The position numbers were made by a program, and so were the translations under genes. Below are positions 15,696 through 25,219 of a stretch of DNA of 64,000 bases, piece by piece (position 1 is the stretch's first letter; each line of letters opens with the position of its first letter). Under the pieces are notes generated by a model. It saw nothing but the letters and a program-made list of their open reading frames with translations, was not told the origin of the DNA and ran no database searches. The DNA comes from Halomonas icarae (GTDB lineage Bacteria; Pseudomonadota; Gammaproteobacteria; Pseudomonadales; Halomonadaceae), in contig NZ_WUTS01000001.1 in assembly GCF_009901955.1 (NCBI RefSeq), positions 1,992,817 to 2,056,816 on the forward strand, written 5' to 3'.

Positions 15696-15708
15696 TATGT
15701 CCGACATA
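15696..15708. promoter_or_regulatory. GntR-type operator upstream of the TRAP operon
   Basis: TATGTC-C-GACATA is a perfect inverted repeat with the GT-N3-AC core typical of FadR-subfamily operators. It lies 31 nt before the regulator's start codon. Confidence 0.65.
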
Positions 15709-15737
15709 GAGTGGAACAGATTGCGGCCATCCGCCGC

Positions 15738-15745
15738 TAGACTTT
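15738..15745 (-). promoter_or_regulatory. AAAGTCTA motif upstream of the TRAP operon
   Basis: The plus-strand octamer TAGACTTT at 15738-15745 also occurs upstream of the polyol ABC operon (57711-57718) and the NCS1 permease (59647-59654), each time in the same orientation to the gene it precedes. It may be a site for a shared activator. Confidence 0.4.
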
Positions 15746-15761
15746 AGTCGACCCCAGAAGG

Positions 15762-15798
15762 CAAGACCCCGCCAGGCGGAGTGCCTGGCGGGGTCTTG
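15762..15798. terminator. Strong hairpin downstream of glyA
   Basis: CAAGACCCCGCCAGGC (15762-15777) and its perfect complement (15783-15798) form a 16-bp stem with loop GGAGT, 48 nt past the glyA stop. The T-run after it on the minus strand is weak (CCTTCT), but the stem is very stable. Confidence 0.75.
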
Positions 15799-15846
15799 AA
15801 ATAAGGCGCGGCGACGGACAGGCCCCGGAGGACCCGTCAGTCGTGA

Positions 15847-17112
15847 TCAGCGATAGACCGGGAACTCGGCGCAGACGGCCTCGACCCTGGCCTTGACCTC
15901 AGCCTCGATGGCGGCGGTGTCTTCCCCCTTGGCCATCACATCGAGAATGTCGCAGATCCAGCCGGCCAGATCCCTGCACTCGCCCTCGCCGAAGCCCCGG
16001 GTGGTCACCGCCGGGGTACCGATGCGCAGCCCGGAGGTGACGAAGGGGCTCTGGGGGTCGCCCGGCACGGCGTTCTTGTTGACGGTGATATGGGCACGGC
16101 CCAGGGCGGCATCCGCATCCTTGCCGGTCAGCTCCTGCTTGATCAACGAGAGCAGAAAGAGGTGATCCTCGGTGCCACCGGAGACGATGTCATAGCCTCG
16201 CTCGAGGAACACGCCGGCCATCGTCTGGGCGTTCTTGACCACCTGCTGCTGGTAGGTCTTGAACTCGGGTGCCATCGCTTCCTTGAAGCAGATCGCCTTG
16301 GCCGCGATGACGTGCTCCAGGGGACCGCCCTGGCCACCCGGGAAGACCGCGGACTGCAGCTTCTTCTCGATCTGCTCATCATTCTCGCTGGAGAGGATCA
16401 GGCCACCGCGCGGCCCACGCAGGGTCTTGTGGGTCGTGGTGGTCACCACATGGGCATGGGGCAGCGGGTTCGGGTAGACACCGGCAGCCACCAGGCCCGC
16501 CACATGGGCCATGTCGACCAGCAGATAGGCGCCCACCTCATCGGCGATCTCGCGAAACTTGCCCCAGTCGATGATCTGGGAGTAGGCGGAGAAGCCGGCG
16601 ATGATCATCTTGGGCTGATGCTCACGGGCCAGCTTGGCGACTTCGTCGTAATCGATGCGACCGGACTCGTCGATACCGTACTGCACCGCATGGTAGTGCT
16701 TGCCGGAGAAGTTGGGCTTGGCCCCGTGGGTGAGGTGGCCACCGGCATCGAGACTCATGCCGAGGATGGTATCACCCGGCTTGACCAGTGCCTGGAAGAC
16801 GGCACCGTTGGCCTGGGAACCGGAGTGGGGCTGAACGTTGGCATAGGTGGCACCGAACAGCTCCTTGGCGTAGTCGATGGCCAGCTGCTCGACGATATCC
16901 ACATACTCACAGCCGCCATAGTAGCGCTTGCCGGGATAGCCTTCCGCGTACTTGTTGGTCAGCTGGCTGCCCTGGGCTTCCATGACCCGGGGGCTGGCGT
17001 AGTTCTCGGAAGCGATCAGCTCGATGTGCGCCTCCTGACGCTGCACCTCCTTCTGCATGGCATCAAAGAGGGCGTCATCGAAACCGGCAATCGTCATGTC
17101 ACGGCTGAACAT
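15847..17112 (-). CDS. glyA: Serine hydroxymethyltransferase
   Basis: A 421-residue PLP enzyme converting serine and tetrahydrofolate to glycine and methylene-tetrahydrofolate. Motifs seen: [19 protein letters not shown], the [14 protein letters not shown] loop, and the PLP lysine in [15 protein letters not shown]. The start at 17112 ([13 protein letters not shown]) matches the usual family N-terminus; a longer in-frame start at 17148 would add 12 atypical residues. It stands alone between a strong hairpin and an unrelated exported-protein gene. I looked in the 129-nt upstream gap for a glycine riboswitch and saw none. Confidence 0.96.
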   Translation of the reverse strand: MFSRDMTIAGFDDALFDAMQKEVQRQEAHIELIASENYASPRVMEAQGSQLTNKYAEGYPGKRYYGGCEYVDIVEQLAIDYAKELFGATYANVQPHSGSQANGAVFQALVKPGDTILGMSLDAGGHLTHGAKPNFSGKHYHAVQYGIDESGRIDYDEVAKLAREHQPKMIIAGFSAYSQIIDWGKFREIADEVGAYLLVDMAHVAGLVAAGVYPNPLPHAHVVTTTTHKTLRGPRGGLILSSENDEQIEKKLQSAVFPGGQGGPLEHVIAAKAICFKEAMAPEFKTYQQQVVKNAQTMAGVFLERGYDIVSGGTEDHLFLLSLIKQELTGKDADAALGRAHITVNKNAVPGDPQSPFVTSGLRIGTPAVTTRGFGEGECRDLAGWICDILDVMAKGEDTAAIEAEVKARVEAVCAEFPVYR

Positions 17113-17241
17113 CGGCAGAAAACCTCGTATCACGGGGGGTTGAGTCAATCACGGCATGATACCCCAGCCCCCCGCCCCTTTCACATGAATCGATGTCATC
17201 CCTGATCGCGAAGCACTCATTTTCCCGGTCTGTTCCCGGGG

Positions 17242-18402
17242 TCAGCGCGCCTCCACCTGCATCGCGAAGCGCTCGGGCAGTGCCAAGGGATCTTCGGCGA
17301 AGCTCTCGAGACGCTCCTCGGCGGGCAGGTTCAGGGTGACCACCAGCTCCTCGGCACTTCCGGCCATCAGGTCGACCAGGCCATGGAGCAGGTCGCTCAC
17401 CTGAGGACCGAACATCATCCCGAAACCTTCGGCCTGGGTCCGCGCCTTCTCGAGATACTCGGCTTCACTGACGCCCTCCATGGTCGCTCCCAGGGTCATC
17501 AAACGCCCGAATAGGCCTCGCTCGGCGAGGCTCAATACCAGATGACCGCCCCCGAGGCTGGCCTCTTCCAGCAGTGTTCCGTCAGCCATCAGCTCGGCAA
17601 CCTCCGCCCCTTCCGGCAAGGCCAGCAGACTCTCCAGATCGAGGGCCAGGGACAGCGCATCGCGCAGGGCCAACTCGCCATTGCTGACCAGGCGCCCCTC
17701 CCGCTCACCCGAAGGCGCCCACTGGGCATCAAAACCGCCATCCAGGCGAAGCTGACCGCTACCGTCGGTCAGTACATTGCTGACCATGCGCATCTGGGTA
17801 CGCTCCTCTTCGGGCGCAAGCGCGATCAGGCGGTTCAGGTCGACCTTCAGCGCCTCGAGTGACAGCCCGCCCTCCTCGTCTTCGAAGTTACCGTCCAGCT
17901 CGAGCCCTACCAGGGACGCCAGCTTCCCCTCGGGATGATCGAGGCTCAGTTCGGCCAGGCTTATCACCTGGAACCACTGCTCCGCCAGCGTCTCGTCGTC
18001 GAGAGGCGGCACGGCACTGCCAGGCGCCTCCACCACGATGCTGCCGATGTTCAGCAACAGGTCTTCCTCGAGCTCCTGTGGAGCACCCTCCAGTTCGATG
18101 CCTTCAACACGGATGCCCTTGAGGGTGACGGTATCCGGATGCGCGTAGTCCCCCTCGACCACATAACGCTCGATCAAGAGCGTCTCGCCATCATGGCTCT
18201 CGAAGCGCAGATCCTCGGCGCGGGTCTCCCCGCCCAGCAGCGAGGTGGAGAGGTCGCCGATGGTAAGCTCGCCATGCTCGGCGACCAGAGCCCGCAGGTC
18301 GTTGCCGAGACGCTCGGCATCGGCGAATACGGACGAGCTGGCCAGCAGGGAGAGCGCCAGGGGCAGGGCCAGGCGTGGCAGAGTGGTATTCGGGAATCGC
18401 AT
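17242..18402 (-). CDS. Exported protein of unknown function
   Basis: A 386-residue protein with a clear signal peptide (about 1-28, ending VFA). The rest is acidic and leucine-rich, with many short beta-prone stretches such as LTIGDLSTSLLGG, VTLKGIRVEGIELEG and LRLDGGFDAQW. The pattern resembles AsmA- or YdgA-like periplasmic beta-repeat proteins, but I cannot assign a family. No catalytic motif or cysteine is evident. It lies between the FtsX-like permease and glyA on the same strand, with 92 nt and 129 nt gaps, and probably forms its own unit. Confidence 0.75.
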   Translation of the reverse strand: MRFPNTTLPRLALPLALSLLASSSVFADAERLGNDLRALVAEHGELTIGDLSTSLLGGETRAEDLRFESHDGETLLIERYVVEGDYAHPDTVTLKGIRVEGIELEGAPQELEEDLLLNIGSIVVEAPGSAVPPLDDETLAEQWFQVISLAELSLDHPEGKLASLVGLELDGNFEDEEGGLSLEALKVDLNRLIALAPEEERTQMRMVSNVLTDGSGQLRLDGGFDAQWAPSGEREGRLVSNGELALRDALSLALDLESLLALPEGAEVAELMADGTLLEEASLGGGHLVLSLAERGLFGRLMTLGATMEGVSEAEYLEKARTQAEGFGMMFGPQVSDLLHGLVDLMAGSAEELVVTLNLPAEERLESFAEDPLALPERFAMQVEAR

Positions 18403-18494
18403 GGGATCACCTCCTGTGTGATCGTGGAATCAGGCCACAGTCTAGACTAGAGAACTATTCTTCACTTGCGATGCCCCTGGCCGTCAAGGCCCTT

Positions 18495-21113
18495 TCAAGT
18501 CTCGCCCAACAGCCCTAGGCTGATGGCAGGAGCCTGGCGGCGCAAATTTCGGGAGAGCAGATGCCCGATGGCCCCGATCAACAGGGCCCCGCCCAGTGGC
18601 AGCACCAGCCATAGCCAGAGATGCAGGCGCGGCGCGAGATCGAGCCAAGCCAGGTAGAACGCCGCGGCGGCCAACTCGGCAAGCAGCGCTCCCATCAGAC
18701 CACTGGACAGGCCGAGAATGGCAAACTCCGCACCCTGTATCCGGGAGAGCAGGCGATTACCGGCACCGAACACTCGTAGCAGGCCACTCTCATGGGCGCG
18801 CACCGGAAGGCTGGCGGTCAGCGCCGCGTAGAGCACGCTGACGCCGGCCAGCAGCACGAAGACCAGCACCACCTCCACGGCGCGAGTGACCCGGTTCAGC
18901 AGGTCTCGCACCTGAGCGAGGATGGCATCGACATTGAGCAGGGTCACGCCGGGAAAGTCGCGCACCAGGCCACGCTGCACCTCGCGTTCCGCGTCGTCGA
19001 GATGGAAGGCGGTGATATAGCTGTGGCCGAAGCGCTCCAGCACCCCGGGCGGGAAGATGACGAAGAAGTTGGGGCGAAAGCTGTCCCAGTCCAGGTCGCG
19101 CAAGCTGTTCACCTCGCCGACGATCTCGGCGGCACCGATGGTAAAGGTCAGGGTGTCTCCCAACTCCAGGCCAAGTCGCTCGGCCAGGCCATCCTCCACG
19201 GAGATTGGCACCCGCTCGGCCTCGGGCGACGTGGCGGCCTCGCTGGCTACTTCGGCATACCAGTCGCTGGGCACGCTGCCATCCTGTCCACTCTCCTGTC
19301 CACCTCGCTGCTTGTTGAACCAGGTGCCGGCGACCAGGCGATTGCCCTCCGGCAGCGTCTCGCGCCAGGTGAGATTGAGCTCACGGCGCAGGGAATTGTC
19401 GCCGCGCGCCTCGGCGGGCACCGCCTCGCGCGGCGTCATGTCGTTGATGGCGGTGATGCGCCCGCGCACCATGGGATAGAGAGCGCTGCGGGCATCGGCG
19501 GCGCCGCTGAGCGACGCCGCGAAGGCCTCGCGCTCATGGGGCTGGATATTGATGGCGAAATAGTTGGGCGTCTCTGCGGGTAGCTGCGCCTCCCAGGTGG
19601 AGAGCAGATCACCGCGCACCAGGGCGATCATCGCCATGGCGAAGAAGGTGACCGCGAAGGCCAGCAGCTGGCCGAGGCTCGCGGTGCGCCGGCGTGCCAG
19701 CTGGGCGCCGCCCAGCCGCAGCGCCTGGGCCACACCCGCCTCGCGCCCGTCACGCGGCAGGCGGGCCGCCAGTCGCAACACGCCGCCGAGCAGCAGCGCC
19801 CCCAGCCCCCACAGCACCATCAGCATCACCAAGCCGCCCAGCAGCAGCCCCAGCGCCAGACTCGGGTCGCCGGAGTAGAGCCACAGCAGTCCACCGAAGA
19901 CGCCGCTGGCTACCGCCACCACTAACCAGGCCGAGGCGGGCAGCGGGTCGAGCTCGCGGCGCAGCACCTTGAGGGCGCTGACTCTCTTGAGTCGCAGCAG
20001 GGTGGGACCGGCGAAACCCACCAGCACCGCCAGAGCGGTGAATACTCCGAGCCATAGTGGCAGCGCACCCGGGGGCGGCAGCTCCAGAGGGAGAAAGGTG
20101 GTAAGCAGCGCCAGCAGCGCGGCCTGACCGGCCAGGCCCAGCAGAGCTCCCAGCAGCGAGGCCGCCAGCGCCAGCCACAGCAACTGCAGGCCGAACAGCC
20201 GACTCAGCTCCCCCTGAGTGGCGCCAAAGCAGCGCAGCAACGCGGCAGTATCCAGGTGGCGGTCGACATAGCGTCGGGTAGACATGGCTACCGCCACCCC
20301 GGCCAGCAGCACGGCGGCGAGTCCGGCCAGGCTCAGATAGCGTTCGGCACGCTCCAGGGCACTGCCGAGCCCGGGGCGGTCACGACGCACGTCGCGGACC
20401 TCGACGCCGTTGCGGCGCAGCCGCTCCAGCAGCGGCGCCAGGTCGTCGAGGATATCCGGCGGCCCCGCACCGAGCAGCTCGAACGACACCCGCGAGCCAT
20501 CCTGGACCAGCTCGGTGGCCTCCATGTCGTCACGATGCATCATCAGCCGTGGGTTGAAGCTGCCGAAGCCCGCGGACTGATCCGGTTCGCGCTCCACCAC
20601 GCCACCGACGGTCAGCTCGCTCTCGCCCAGGCGTACACGGTCCCCGATCTCGGCCTCGAGCAGCAATGCCAGGCGGGGCGCCAGCCACACCTCTCCTGGA
20701 GTCGGGCCGTGAGCCACCACCTCGAGCCCCTCCCCCTGGTCGACATGTACCCCGCCATAGAGGGGATAGCGGTCATCCACCACCTTGAGGCTGGCGGGCT
20801 GGAAGGCGTCACCCAGGCTGATCATGGAGACCATGTCGACCTGATCGCTGAGCACCAGCCCCGCCTCCTCCAGGGTGGCACGCAACTCGGCATCGAAGGG
20901 GCGCCCCTGCTCCAGCACCAGATCACCGCCCAGCAGCTGACTGGCCTGACGGGTCAGGCCGCGGTCCAGCCGGTCCAGGAAGAAGCCGATCATGGTGGAG
21001 GCAGCCACCGCCAGGGCCAGGGCGATGAACAGCGCACGCACATCGGCGGCGCGCAGGTCGCGGGCAAGCCCCCGGGCCGAGAAACGCACCAGGCGCAGAA
21101 TGGAGAGACTCAT
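18495..21113 (-). CDS. ybbP: FtsX-family ABC exporter permease, YbbP-like
   Basis: An 872-residue membrane protein with the FtsX/MacB topology: one N-terminal helix (about 25-45), a large periplasmic domain, clusters of helices in the middle (about 265-480), a second periplasmic domain and three C-terminal helices. The length and the DRGLTRQASQLLGGDLVLE start region match E. coli YbbP (about 800 residues). It overlaps the stop of the ATPase gene by 4 nt (ATGA), so the pair is translationally coupled. The substrate is unknown; proximity to tesA, conserved as in E. coli, suggests envelope lipid or lipoprotein handling. Confidence 0.9.
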   Translation of the reverse strand: MSLSILRLVRFSARGLARDLRAADVRALFIALALAVAASTMIGFFLDRLDRGLTRQASQLLGGDLVLEQGRPFDAELRATLEEAGLVLSDQVDMVSMISLGDAFQPASLKVVDDRYPLYGGVHVDQGEGLEVVAHGPTPGEVWLAPRLALLLEAEIGDRVRLGESELTVGGVVEREPDQSAGFGSFNPRLMMHRDDMEATELVQDGSRVSFELLGAGPPDILDDLAPLLERLRRNGVEVRDVRRDRPGLGSALERAERYLSLAGLAAVLLAGVAVAMSTRRYVDRHLDTAALLRCFGATQGELSRLFGLQLLWLALAASLLGALLGLAGQAALLALLTTFLPLELPPPGALPLWLGVFTALAVLVGFAGPTLLRLKRVSALKVLRRELDPLPASAWLVVAVASGVFGGLLWLYSGDPSLALGLLLGGLVMLMVLWGLGALLLGGVLRLAARLPRDGREAGVAQALRLGGAQLARRRTASLGQLLAFAVTFFAMAMIALVRGDLLSTWEAQLPAETPNYFAINIQPHEREAFAASLSGAADARSALYPMVRGRITAINDMTPREAVPAEARGDNSLRRELNLTWRETLPEGNRLVAGTWFNKQRGGQESGQDGSVPSDWYAEVASEAATSPEAERVPISVEDGLAERLGLELGDTLTFTIGAAEIVGEVNSLRDLDWDSFRPNFFVIFPPGVLERFGHSYITAFHLDDAEREVQRGLVRDFPGVTLLNVDAILAQVRDLLNRVTRAVEVVLVFVLLAGVSVLYAALTASLPVRAHESGLLRVFGAGNRLLSRIQGAEFAILGLSSGLMGALLAELAAAAFYLAWLDLAPRLHLWLWLVLPLGGALLIGAIGHLLSRNLRRQAPAISLGLLGET

Positions 21114-21802
21114 GCGCCCACCTCGTCGAGCCGCATCTCCTCCAGACGGCCGTGATCGAGGCGCAGGCAGCGGTCACAGCGCCGCGCCAGGGCGTGGTCG
21201 TGGGTCACCAGCACCAGGGTGGTCCCGGCCTCGCGGTTAAGCGAGAACAGGGCATCGATGATGCGCTCTCCGGTCTCGGGGTCGAGGTTGCCGGTGGGCT
21301 CATCGGCGAATACCAGCTCGGCACCGGTGACGAAGGCGCGCGCCAGGGCCACCCGCTGCTGCTCGCCACCGGAGAGCTGCTTGGGCAGATGGTCGAGGCG
21401 CTCGCCTAGTCCCACGCGGGTCAGCCACTCCCTGGCACGCTGCTCGCTGTCCGCACGGGGTGAAAGTTCCAGCGGCAGCAGCACATTCTCCAGGGCGGTC
21501 AGGGTCGGCAGGAGCTGAAAGTTCTGGAACACGAAGCCGACACGGCCGGCACGCAACCGCGCCCGACCATCCTCGTCGAGGTCGGCGAGGCGCTGGCCGA
21601 ACATCGCCAGCTCACCGCCGGTGGGCAGATCGAGTCCGGCCAGCAGCCCCAACAGGGTCGACTTGCCGGCACCACTCTGGCCGAGAATCGCCAGCGTTTC
21701 TCCAGGGAACACCGAGACGGCCAGATCACTCAGAATGGTGAGTTTTCGCTCACCGCTTCTCACCTGCTTGATCAGATGCTCGGCGTGTAGAATCGGCGTC
21801 AT
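21110..21802 (-). CDS. ybbA: ABC transporter ATP-binding protein, YbbA-like (LolD family)
   Basis: A 230-residue ATPase with Walker A GQSGAGKST (about 39-47), signature LSGGEQQRVALARAF, Walker B LVFADEPTGNLD and the H-loop in VTHDHALA. It is close to E. coli YbbA over its whole length. ATG 21802 was chosen by that comparison; ATG 21826 would overlap the divergent tesA start codon. Its promoter must lie inside the first part of tesA, since only 22 nt separate the two start codons. It powers the YbbP-like permease encoded next. Confidence 0.92.
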   Translation of the reverse strand: MTPILHAEHLIKQVRSGERKLTILSDLAVSVFPGETLAILGQSGAGKSTLLGLLAGLDLPTGGELAMFGQRLADLDEDGRARLRAGRVGFVFQNFQLLPTLTALENVLLPLELSPRADSEQRAREWLTRVGLGERLDHLPKQLSGGEQQRVALARAFVTGAELVFADEPTGNLDPETGERIIDALFSLNREAGTTLVLVTHDHALARRCDRCLRLDHGRLEEMRLDEVGA

Positions 21803-21824
21803 ATCCGTACGAGAGGTCGCGTTC

Positions 21825-22487
21825 ATGATGAAAAAGTTCCCTGAAGTTGCGTTGCGCCATCTCATCACCTGGCTGCTGGCGTTGGCCCTGTCGATGGGTC
21901 TCACCCTGGTCCAGGCCGACGAGCGTCCCACCCTGCTGGTGATGGGCGACAGCCTAAGTGCCGCCTACGGTATCGAGGCCGACAGTGGCTGGGTCAGCCT
22001 GCTGCAGGCGAGGCTGGAGAACAAGGCGCGGGTGATCAACGCCAGCATCAGCGGCGAGACCACAAGCGGCGGGGCAAGCCGCTTACCCGAGCTTCTCGGA
22101 CAGCATGCCCCCGACATCGTTCTTCTCGAACTGGGTGGCAACGATGGCCTGCGCGGCCTGCCTCCCGGCCAATTCGAGGCCAACATGCGGCGCATGATCG
22201 AGGCCAGTCACGCGGCCGATGCCGAGGTGCTGTTGCTGGGGATCGATATCCCCCCAAACTATGGTCGGGCCTATCGCGACGCCTTCACCGGGGTCTACCG
22301 CCGCCTGGCCGATGATTTCGAACTACCGCTGGTGCCTTTCCTGCTCGATGGAGTGGCTCTGGATGACAACCTGATGCAGGAGGACGGCATTCACCCCACC
22401 GCCGCCGGCCAACCCATCATTCTGGAGAATGTATGGCCCGAACTGATGACGTTGCTGGAGATTGATCTGGACCTGGTATCAGACTAA
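21825..22487 (+). CDS. tesA: Arylesterase/thioesterase I, SGNH hydrolase TesA
   Basis: A 220-residue periplasmic GDSL hydrolase. The signal peptide covers about residues 1-32 (ending VQA). SGNH blocks are intact: block I MGDSLSAAYGI with nucleophile Ser, block II Gly in ASISGETTSGG, block III GGNDGLRG, block V DGIHPTAAGQ with the catalytic Asp/His. Family knowledge: hydrolyses acyl esters, thioesters and lysophospholipids. Two consecutive ATGs (21825, 21828) can serve as start. The gene is divergent from ybbA at 22 nt, an arrangement also found in E. coli. Confidence 0.92.
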   Translation: MMKKFPEVALRHLITWLLALALSMGLTLVQADERPTLLVMGDSLSAAYGIEADSGWVSLLQARLENKARVINASISGETTSGGASRLPELLGQHAPDIVLLELGGNDGLRGLPPGQFEANMRRMIEASHAADAEVLLLGIDIPPNYGRAYRDAFTGVYRRLADDFELPLVPFLLDGVALDDNLMQEDGIHPTAAGQPIILENVWPELMTLLEIDLDLVSD

Positions 22488-22545
22488 ACCTTAACTCACC
22501 TGCTGCCGGTTTAGTGGAGACAGCCCCCATTTCTGGACCCTGCCC

Positions 22546-23250
22546 ATGCCTTCGCCGCCGCATTCACAATTACGCTACTCGCGTCGTGGTCTGCTCGGTG
22601 GAGGCTTGGCCCTGTTGACGACGCTATGTATCGGCGGCTGGCCGGGGACAGCCGCGGGAAGCTTCAGGCCCGACCAGCTACGCCTGGTGATGCGTACCCG
22701 CTATGGCGACTCGGGCAGCACAACCCTTGAGGAGTGGTTCACCCTACTCGAGCGATTGGCCAGCCAACCCTTGCGGACGCAGCTTCGCGACACCAACGAC
22801 TTCTTCAACCGACGCATTCGCTGGCTGGATGATATCGATATCTGGGGCCAGGAAGACTATTGGGCCACGCCGCTGGAGACCATGGGCAAGGCCCAGGGCG
22901 ACTGCGAAGACTTCTCCATTGCCAAGTACATCACCCTTACGCACCTTGGTGTGCCGACCCGGCAGCTACGCATGATCTATGTGCGTGCCCGCATCGGACG
23001 TCGACGGGTTACCCAGGCACACATGGTGGTGGGTTATTACGAGACGCCCACCAGCGAGCCCCTGGTCCTCGACAACCTGTTGCCCACGATCACACCCGCT
23101 GCCCAGCGGGTCGATCTGGATCCCGTATTCAGCTTCAACAGCGATGGCTTATGGGTCGCCGGCTCGACACGGTCAACCGCCAATCCGGTACAGCGCCTGT
23201 CGCGGTGGAGCAGCGCACTGTCTCGGATGCAGGAGCAGGGGTTCTTATGA
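22546..23250 (+). CDS. lapG: LapG-type periplasmic cysteine protease (transglutaminase-like)
   Basis: A 234-residue protein with an N-terminal export signal (SRRGLLGGG followed by a hydrophobic core to about residue 38). The transglutaminase-like catalytic triad is visible as Cys120 in GDCEDFSIAKY, His159 in QAHMVV and Asp176 in LVLDNL. Family knowledge: LapG cleaves the N-terminus of large RTX adhesins such as LapA, releasing them from the outer membrane, and is held inactive by LapD bound to c-di-GMP. lapD follows 67 nt downstream. No adhesin or type I secretion gene is in this window. Confidence 0.9.
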   Translation: MPSPPHSQLRYSRRGLLGGGLALLTTLCIGGWPGTAAGSFRPDQLRLVMRTRYGDSGSTTLEEWFTLLERLASQPLRTQLRDTNDFFNRRIRWLDDIDIWGQEDYWATPLETMGKAQGDCEDFSIAKYITLTHLGVPTRQLRMIYVRARIGRRRVTQAHMVVGYYETPTSEPLVLDNLLPTITPAAQRVDLDPVFSFNSDGLWVAGSTRSTANPVQRLSRWSSALSRMQEQGFL

Positions 23251-23317
23251 TTTTCCCCCGCATCACGATACCAACCGCCTTGTTCTCACCGCGAAACCTT
23301 GCAGGGGAGTGGCCGCC

Positions 23318-25219
23318 ATGTCGCTGATAAAACAACTGTGGATCACGATTCTGGTGATCCTGCTACTAGCCCTGGGCGGCAGCCTGGCGATCGGGCTAAC
23401 GGCTCTGCGAAATTACACCGAGCAGGAAATTCGGATCAAGAATATCGATAACGTCAATGCCCTGGCACTCTCGATAAGCCAGCTGGACAAGGATCCGGTC
23501 GTTATCGAACTGCTGATGGCCGCTCAGTTCGATACCGGTCACTACCAGCTGATCGAACTGCACACCCCCGGTGGAGAGCTGATTGCTCGGCGCGAGGCCG
23601 ACGACCCTGTCGATAAGGTGCCTGGCTGGTTCGTCGACCTGGTACGTTTCGATATCCCCTCCAGCCAGGCGGTGATCCAGAACGGCTGGCAACAATACGG
23701 TACCCTGACCCTGCAGAGCCAGCATGGCTTCGCCTACCAGTCCCTATGGCACGGCGCCATACGGTTGGTCGCCTGGTTCGGCCTGGCAGCCCTGGTCGGC
23801 CTGCTGCTCGCCGGCTGGATCGTGAGAACCATCCGGAAGCCACTAAAAGCCGTGATCGCCCAGGCCCGGGATATCGGCGCACGACACTTTACTAACAGCC
23901 CCGAGCCGCGGACTCGGGAGCTGCGCCAGGTGGTTCAGGCCATGAACCGGCTCTCCAATTCCGTCAGGCAGATGCTGCATAGCGAGAGCGAGAAGCTCGA
24001 CAAACTGCGCCGCCGGCTGCAGCAGGATAAAGCGACTGGCGCCCTGGGACGCGATGCTTTCATGACCCAGCTGGCTGCGCATCTCGAAAGCAACGATGAG
24101 CGCGCCAGTGGCTGCCTGGCGATGGTGCGCCTGAATCAGCTTCCCGACGTCAACCAGCATCTGGGGCGGGCCCCCACCAAGGCACTGCTCAAGAACCTGA
24201 GCCAACGCCTTCATAGGGTCGTCCAGACCCAGGGCGGTGGCGTCGTGGGCCGCCTGAATAGCGGCGACTTTGCTCTTCTGATACCGGGTAGCGAGAACAA
24301 CGGCGCACTGGGCAAGGCCCTGACCGCCGAGCTGGAGGCCCTGCGGAACAGCGAGACTTCGCAGGAACTGGAGCTGTTCTCGGCCCTCTGTCACTATGCA
24401 CCTGAAGATACCATCAGCACGCTGATGGCCGGCCTGGATGCCGCCCTGGCCGCCGCCGAAGCCCAGGACGGCCTGGGTCAGCAGTGGGTCGAGAGCCAAC
24501 CCGGCAATCTGCTCTATACCAACCGCGCCGACTGGCGAAACGCCCTGGAGCGGGCCATCGCACAGGGGCCCCGGCTGGCCAGTTTCCCGGTGATCGATGC
24601 CCACGGCAATTTGCTACATCATGAGAGCCCCGCTCGCCTTCACCTCAAGGGCGAGTGGCGAGCGGCGGGCACCTTCATGCCCTGGATATCGCGCCTCGCA
24701 CTCACCACGTCTCTCGACCTGGCAGTTGCCAAGGCCGCCATCGATTCCATCGTCCGTGACCACACTCCCCTCGGAATCAACCTCTCGCTCGCCTCGATTC
24801 GCGATGCACACTTCCTTACTCGTCTGTCAGACCTGCTCAAGGCACACCCCGAACAGGCCCGGTTACTGTGGTTGGAGCTGCCAAAATCCGCCGCCCTGCG
24901 CGACCCGGAGCGATTCCGCCTGCTGTGCAGGGTGCTGCTGCCGCTAGGCTGCCGTATTGGTCTGGAGCATGTGGGGAACGAGTTTTCTCGCCTCGGCGAG
25001 CTGCAGGGTACCGGCCTCTCCTTCCTGAAGTTCGACCGCAGCCTGGTTCAGGGCATCGAAACGAGCCAGGAGCAGCAGACGGTCCTGCTTGGCATGGCGA
25101 CCCTCTGTCGCTCCCTGGGCGTGCTGACGATTGCCGAGGGTGTTGCTAACGACACCGAGTGGCAAACGGTGCTCGACCTCGGTCTGGATGGCGTCACCGG
25201 TCCCGGCGTTCGCTTGTAG
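23318..25219 (+). CDS. lapD: LapD-like c-di-GMP receptor (HAMP-degenerate GGDEF-degenerate EAL)
   Basis: A 633-residue inner-membrane receptor. TM1 is at about 8-29, a periplasmic output domain spans about 30-148, TM2 is at 150-169 and HAMP at about 170-222. The GGDEF domain (about 240-395) is degenerate (RLNSGDFALL in place of GGDEF). The EAL domain (about 400-633) has HESPARL instead of the EAL signature, so both enzymatic activities are probably lost. Family knowledge: c-di-GMP bound to the EAL domain makes the periplasmic domain sequester LapG, keeping the adhesin on the surface. ATG 23318 was chosen because it begins TM1. Confidence 0.9.
   Translation: MSLIKQLWITILVILLLALGGSLAIGLTALRNYTEQEIRIKNIDNVNALALSISQLDKDPVVIELLMAAQFDTGHYQLIELHTPGGELIARREADDPVDKVPGWFVDLVRFDIPSSQAVIQNGWQQYGTLTLQSQHGFAYQSLWHGAIRLVAWFGLAALVGLLLAGWIVRTIRKPLKAVIAQARDIGARHFTNSPEPRTRELRQVVQAMNRLSNSVRQMLHSESEKLDKLRRRLQQDKATGALGRDAFMTQLAAHLESNDERASGCLAMVRLNQLPDVNQHLGRAPTKALLKNLSQRLHRVVQTQGGGVVGRLNSGDFALLIPGSENNGALGKALTAELEALRNSETSQELELFSALCHYAPEDTISTLMAGLDAALAAAEAQDGLGQQWVESQPGNLLYTNRADWRNALERAIAQGPRLASFPVIDAHGNLLHHESPARLHLKGEWRAAGTFMPWISRLALTTSLDLAVAKAAIDSIVRDHTPLGINLSLASIRDAHFLTRLSDLLKAHPEQARLLWLELPKSAALRDPERFRLLCRVLLPLGCRIGLEHVGNEFSRLGELQGTGLSFLKFDRSLVQGIETSQEQQTVLLGMATLCRSLGVLTIAEGVANDTEWQTVLDLGLDGVTGPGVRL

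Noticed and set aside
17113-17241. Possible glycine riboswitch ahead of glyA
   Set aside because: I could not find the conserved tandem aptamer helices or core bases in this 129-nt gap.
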